This document shows, piece by piece, positions 4,357 to 5,704 of a DNA stretch of 5,704 nucleotides. The DNA comes from Kangiella sp. GTDB lineage: Bacteria > Pseudomonadota > Gammaproteobacteria > Enterobacterales > Kangiellaceae. A model generated the notes under the pieces. That model did no database searches and had not been told where the DNA came from. It worked only from the letters and a program-made list of their open reading frames with translations. Location of the stretch: positions 156,527 through 162,230 of the forward strand of contig NVVT01000006.1 of NCBI GenBank assembly GCA_002733465.1, given 5' to 3'. The stretch's first letter is position 1; each line of letters opens with the position of its first letter. Made by a program: the position numbers and the translations under genes.

Positions 4357-5592
4357 ATGAAAATAATTAAAATATTAGCCACCATTCTTTTGGTTCTAGC
4401 GGTTATCGCTGGATTCAATTGGAGCAAGATTGAACGATTAATCCACGTAAAATCGTTATTTGACGCGGATAAAATTGTTTATAATTTTTCTCACATGAAT
4501 GAAGTTTTATATTCTTCGGAATTGCCTAGAAGTGGCCAAAAGCATCAATGGAAGGTCGAGTTGAACCCACTGCCTAAAACTTATGCTGATAGGGATATGA
4601 CAAAAAACACCATGGCGATGTTAGAAGAATTACAAACGACGGGTTTAGTGATTGTTAAAGATGGTGTGATTGAATACGAAAATTACTTTAAGGGAACTAC
4701 TCAAGCCGATAAACGAATATCTTGGTCAATGAGTAAATCTTTCGTTTCAGCGTTAACCGGACTAGCTTTGGAACGCGGAGACATTAAAAACATCAACGAT
4801 CCCGTTACCAACTACGTGCCTAGCTTAAAAGGATCGGCTTATGACGGCGTGCCTCTTTTACATGTGCTTAATATGGCAAGTGGAATTAAGTTTGATGAAA
4901 ATTATCTCGATCCAGGATCGGATATTAATAAAATGGGCACGGTATTAGCTTTAGGTGGTTCATTAGATGAATTTACCGCAGAACAAAAAAATATAAACCG
5001 ACCTTCAGGCACCAAGTGGCAGTATTGCTCTATTGATACACACGTTGTGTCAATGGTATTGCGCGCAGCAACCGGAAAAACGCTGCAGGAATACTTTATA
5101 GAAAACATTTGGTCAAAAATAGGAGCGAGCGCAGATGCTTATTACTCAACGGATGGTGACGGAAATGCGTTTGCTCTTGGTGGGTTAAATATGTCAACTC
5201 GCGATTACGCTTTGTTTGGCGAGTTATATCGCAATCACGGCAAGCGTGGCGATACACAAATTATTCCTACAAGTTGGATTGAAGCATCAACGGTTAATTC
5301 AGCTCCTCAAGGCGATGTTAAGGCAACTACTAAAACACAAGAAGGCAAACGATTTGGATATGGTTATCAGTGGTGGATGCCTCCGGAATCGGATGGTGAG
5401 TATTTTGCTGTAGGCGTTTATGGACAGTATATTTACATTAACCCTAAAGCTGGAATCGTCATTGCAAAAAACGCAGCCCATAGAGAGTTTATGCAATCAG
5501 ATGAGAAAGGCGAAAGTTATATGATGCAAAATATTACTTTGTTCCGACAATTAGCTGAGCATTATTCTGATTGGCGGTTTGAAAAACAATAG
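4357..5592 (+). CDS. Membrane-anchored serine hydrolase, class C beta-lactamase/NylB-like family
   Basis: The 411-residue protein begins with an uncleaved-looking membrane helix (residues 5-20), which should hold the catalytic domain in the periplasm. The domain from about 80 to 400 has the serine beta-lactamase-like fold. The nucleophile motif is S124-M-S-K127 in SWSMSKSF (SxxK), and the second motif is Y223-C-S225 (YxS, in WQYCSIDTH). Family blocks include INDPVTNYVPSL (146-157), LNMASGIKFDENY (171-183) and GGLNMSTRDYALFGELY (275-291). The position that carries KTG or HxG in beta-lactamases and esterases reads VGVYGQYIYINP (352-363). The pattern is closest to EstB-type esterases and 6-aminohexanoate-dimer hydrolase (NylB)-like proteins rather than true AmpC beta-lactamases. 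The substrate (an ester, amide or peptide) cannot be read from the sequence. The start ATG has a modest AAGAG (4345-4349) seven bases upstream. Length and motifs are complete, so it should be active. The gene stands alone, divergent from the PilZ gene. Confidence 0.9.
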   Translation: MKIIKILATILLVLAVIAGFNWSKIERLIHVKSLFDADKIVYNFSHMNEVLYSSELPRSGQKHQWKVELNPLPKTYADRDMTKNTMAMLEELQTTGLVIVKDGVIEYENYFKGTTQADKRISWSMSKSFVSALTGLALERGDIKNINDPVTNYVPSLKGSAYDGVPLLHVLNMASGIKFDENYLDPGSDINKMGTVLALGGSLDEFTAEQKNINRPSGTKWQYCSIDTHVVSMVLRAATGKTLQEYFIENIWSKIGASADAYYSTDGDGNAFALGGLNMSTRDYALFGELYRNHGKRGDTQIIPTSWIEASTVNSAPQGDVKATTKTQEGKRFGYGYQWWMPPESDGEYFAVGVYGQYIYINPKAGIVIAKNAAHREFMQSDEKGESYMMQNITLFRQLAEHYSDWRFEKQ

Positions 5593-5628
5593 AAAAATGA
5601 ACTTCTAAACAGAAAAAAACTGAAACAA

Positions 5629-5645
5629 TGAAACTAGATGTTTCA
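5629..5645. repeat. Small hairpin after the serine hydrolase gene
   Basis: TGAAAC (5629-5634) and GTTTCA (5640-5645) form a perfect 6-bp stem with a five-base loop, 37 bases past the stop codon. It has no T-run and few G-C pairs, so a terminator role is doubtful. The remainder to 5704 holds no gene or other signal I can support. Confidence 0.25.
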
Positions 5646-5704
5646 AATAGCCGGAAATGAAATACTAATTTACATTCTTAAACGCACAAACACATTCTTT
5701 TGAC

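Noticed and set aside
4902..5496. Short open frames on both strands inside the serine hydrolase gene
   Set aside because: The hydrolase frame is complete with ordered family motifs across this stretch, and the alternatives have no recognisable features.
4357..5592. Calling the hydrolase an AmpC beta-lactamase (resistance gene)
   Set aside because: It has a membrane anchor rather than a cleaved signal, lacks the KTG motif, and has YCS instead of YAN. The esterase/NylB-like group fits better.

Overview
The window is AT-rich and reads like a chromosomal segment from a marine-type gammaproteobacterium (Alteromonadales-like: Colwellia, Thalassotalea, Shewanella and relatives). This placement rests on base composition, a ToxR/CadC-type regulator fused to a TolB-like plus TPR periplasmic region, a PilZ protein and a NylB-like serine hydrolase. 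It is an inference without a database search.

Layout. Positions 1-248 hold no convincing gene. They contain a 157-bp fold-back mobile element (MITE-like) flanked by CTAG on both sides, next to smaller hairpins. A minus-strand gene for a four-helix MAPEG-family membrane protein follows (249-659). The 435-bp gap 660-1094 is not empty: it carries a good minus-strand intrinsic terminator (745-776), a second stem-loop (800-839), a sigma70-like minus-strand promoter (878-906) overlapping a 12-bp palindrome, and a 22-bp-period direct repeat. Together these suggest a small RNA or a terminating leader upstream of the MAPEG gene.

A large minus-strand gene (1095-2948) encodes a 617-residue membrane-anchored one-component transcription regulator: OmpR/CadC winged helix, one membrane helix, then a TolB-like and TPR sensor region. 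It is divergent from a plus-strand gene (3210-3788) for a small exported protein of unknown function with four cysteines. The shared intergenic region holds three near-identical 8-bp motifs spaced exactly 11 bp apart, joined to a perfect 9-bp inverted repeat. This is the arrangement expected of an operator for an OmpR/PhoB-type winged helix, so regulator, operator and exported protein form a plausible local circuit.

The exported-protein gene converges on a small minus-strand PilZ-domain gene (3979-4248), with two large hairpin structures in the gap. The PilZ gene is divergent from a plus-strand gene (4357-5592) for a membrane-anchored serine hydrolase of the class C beta-lactamase/NylB-like fold. 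The last 112 bases hold no gene. Gene orientation alternates, so there is no long operon; each gene is probably its own transcription unit.
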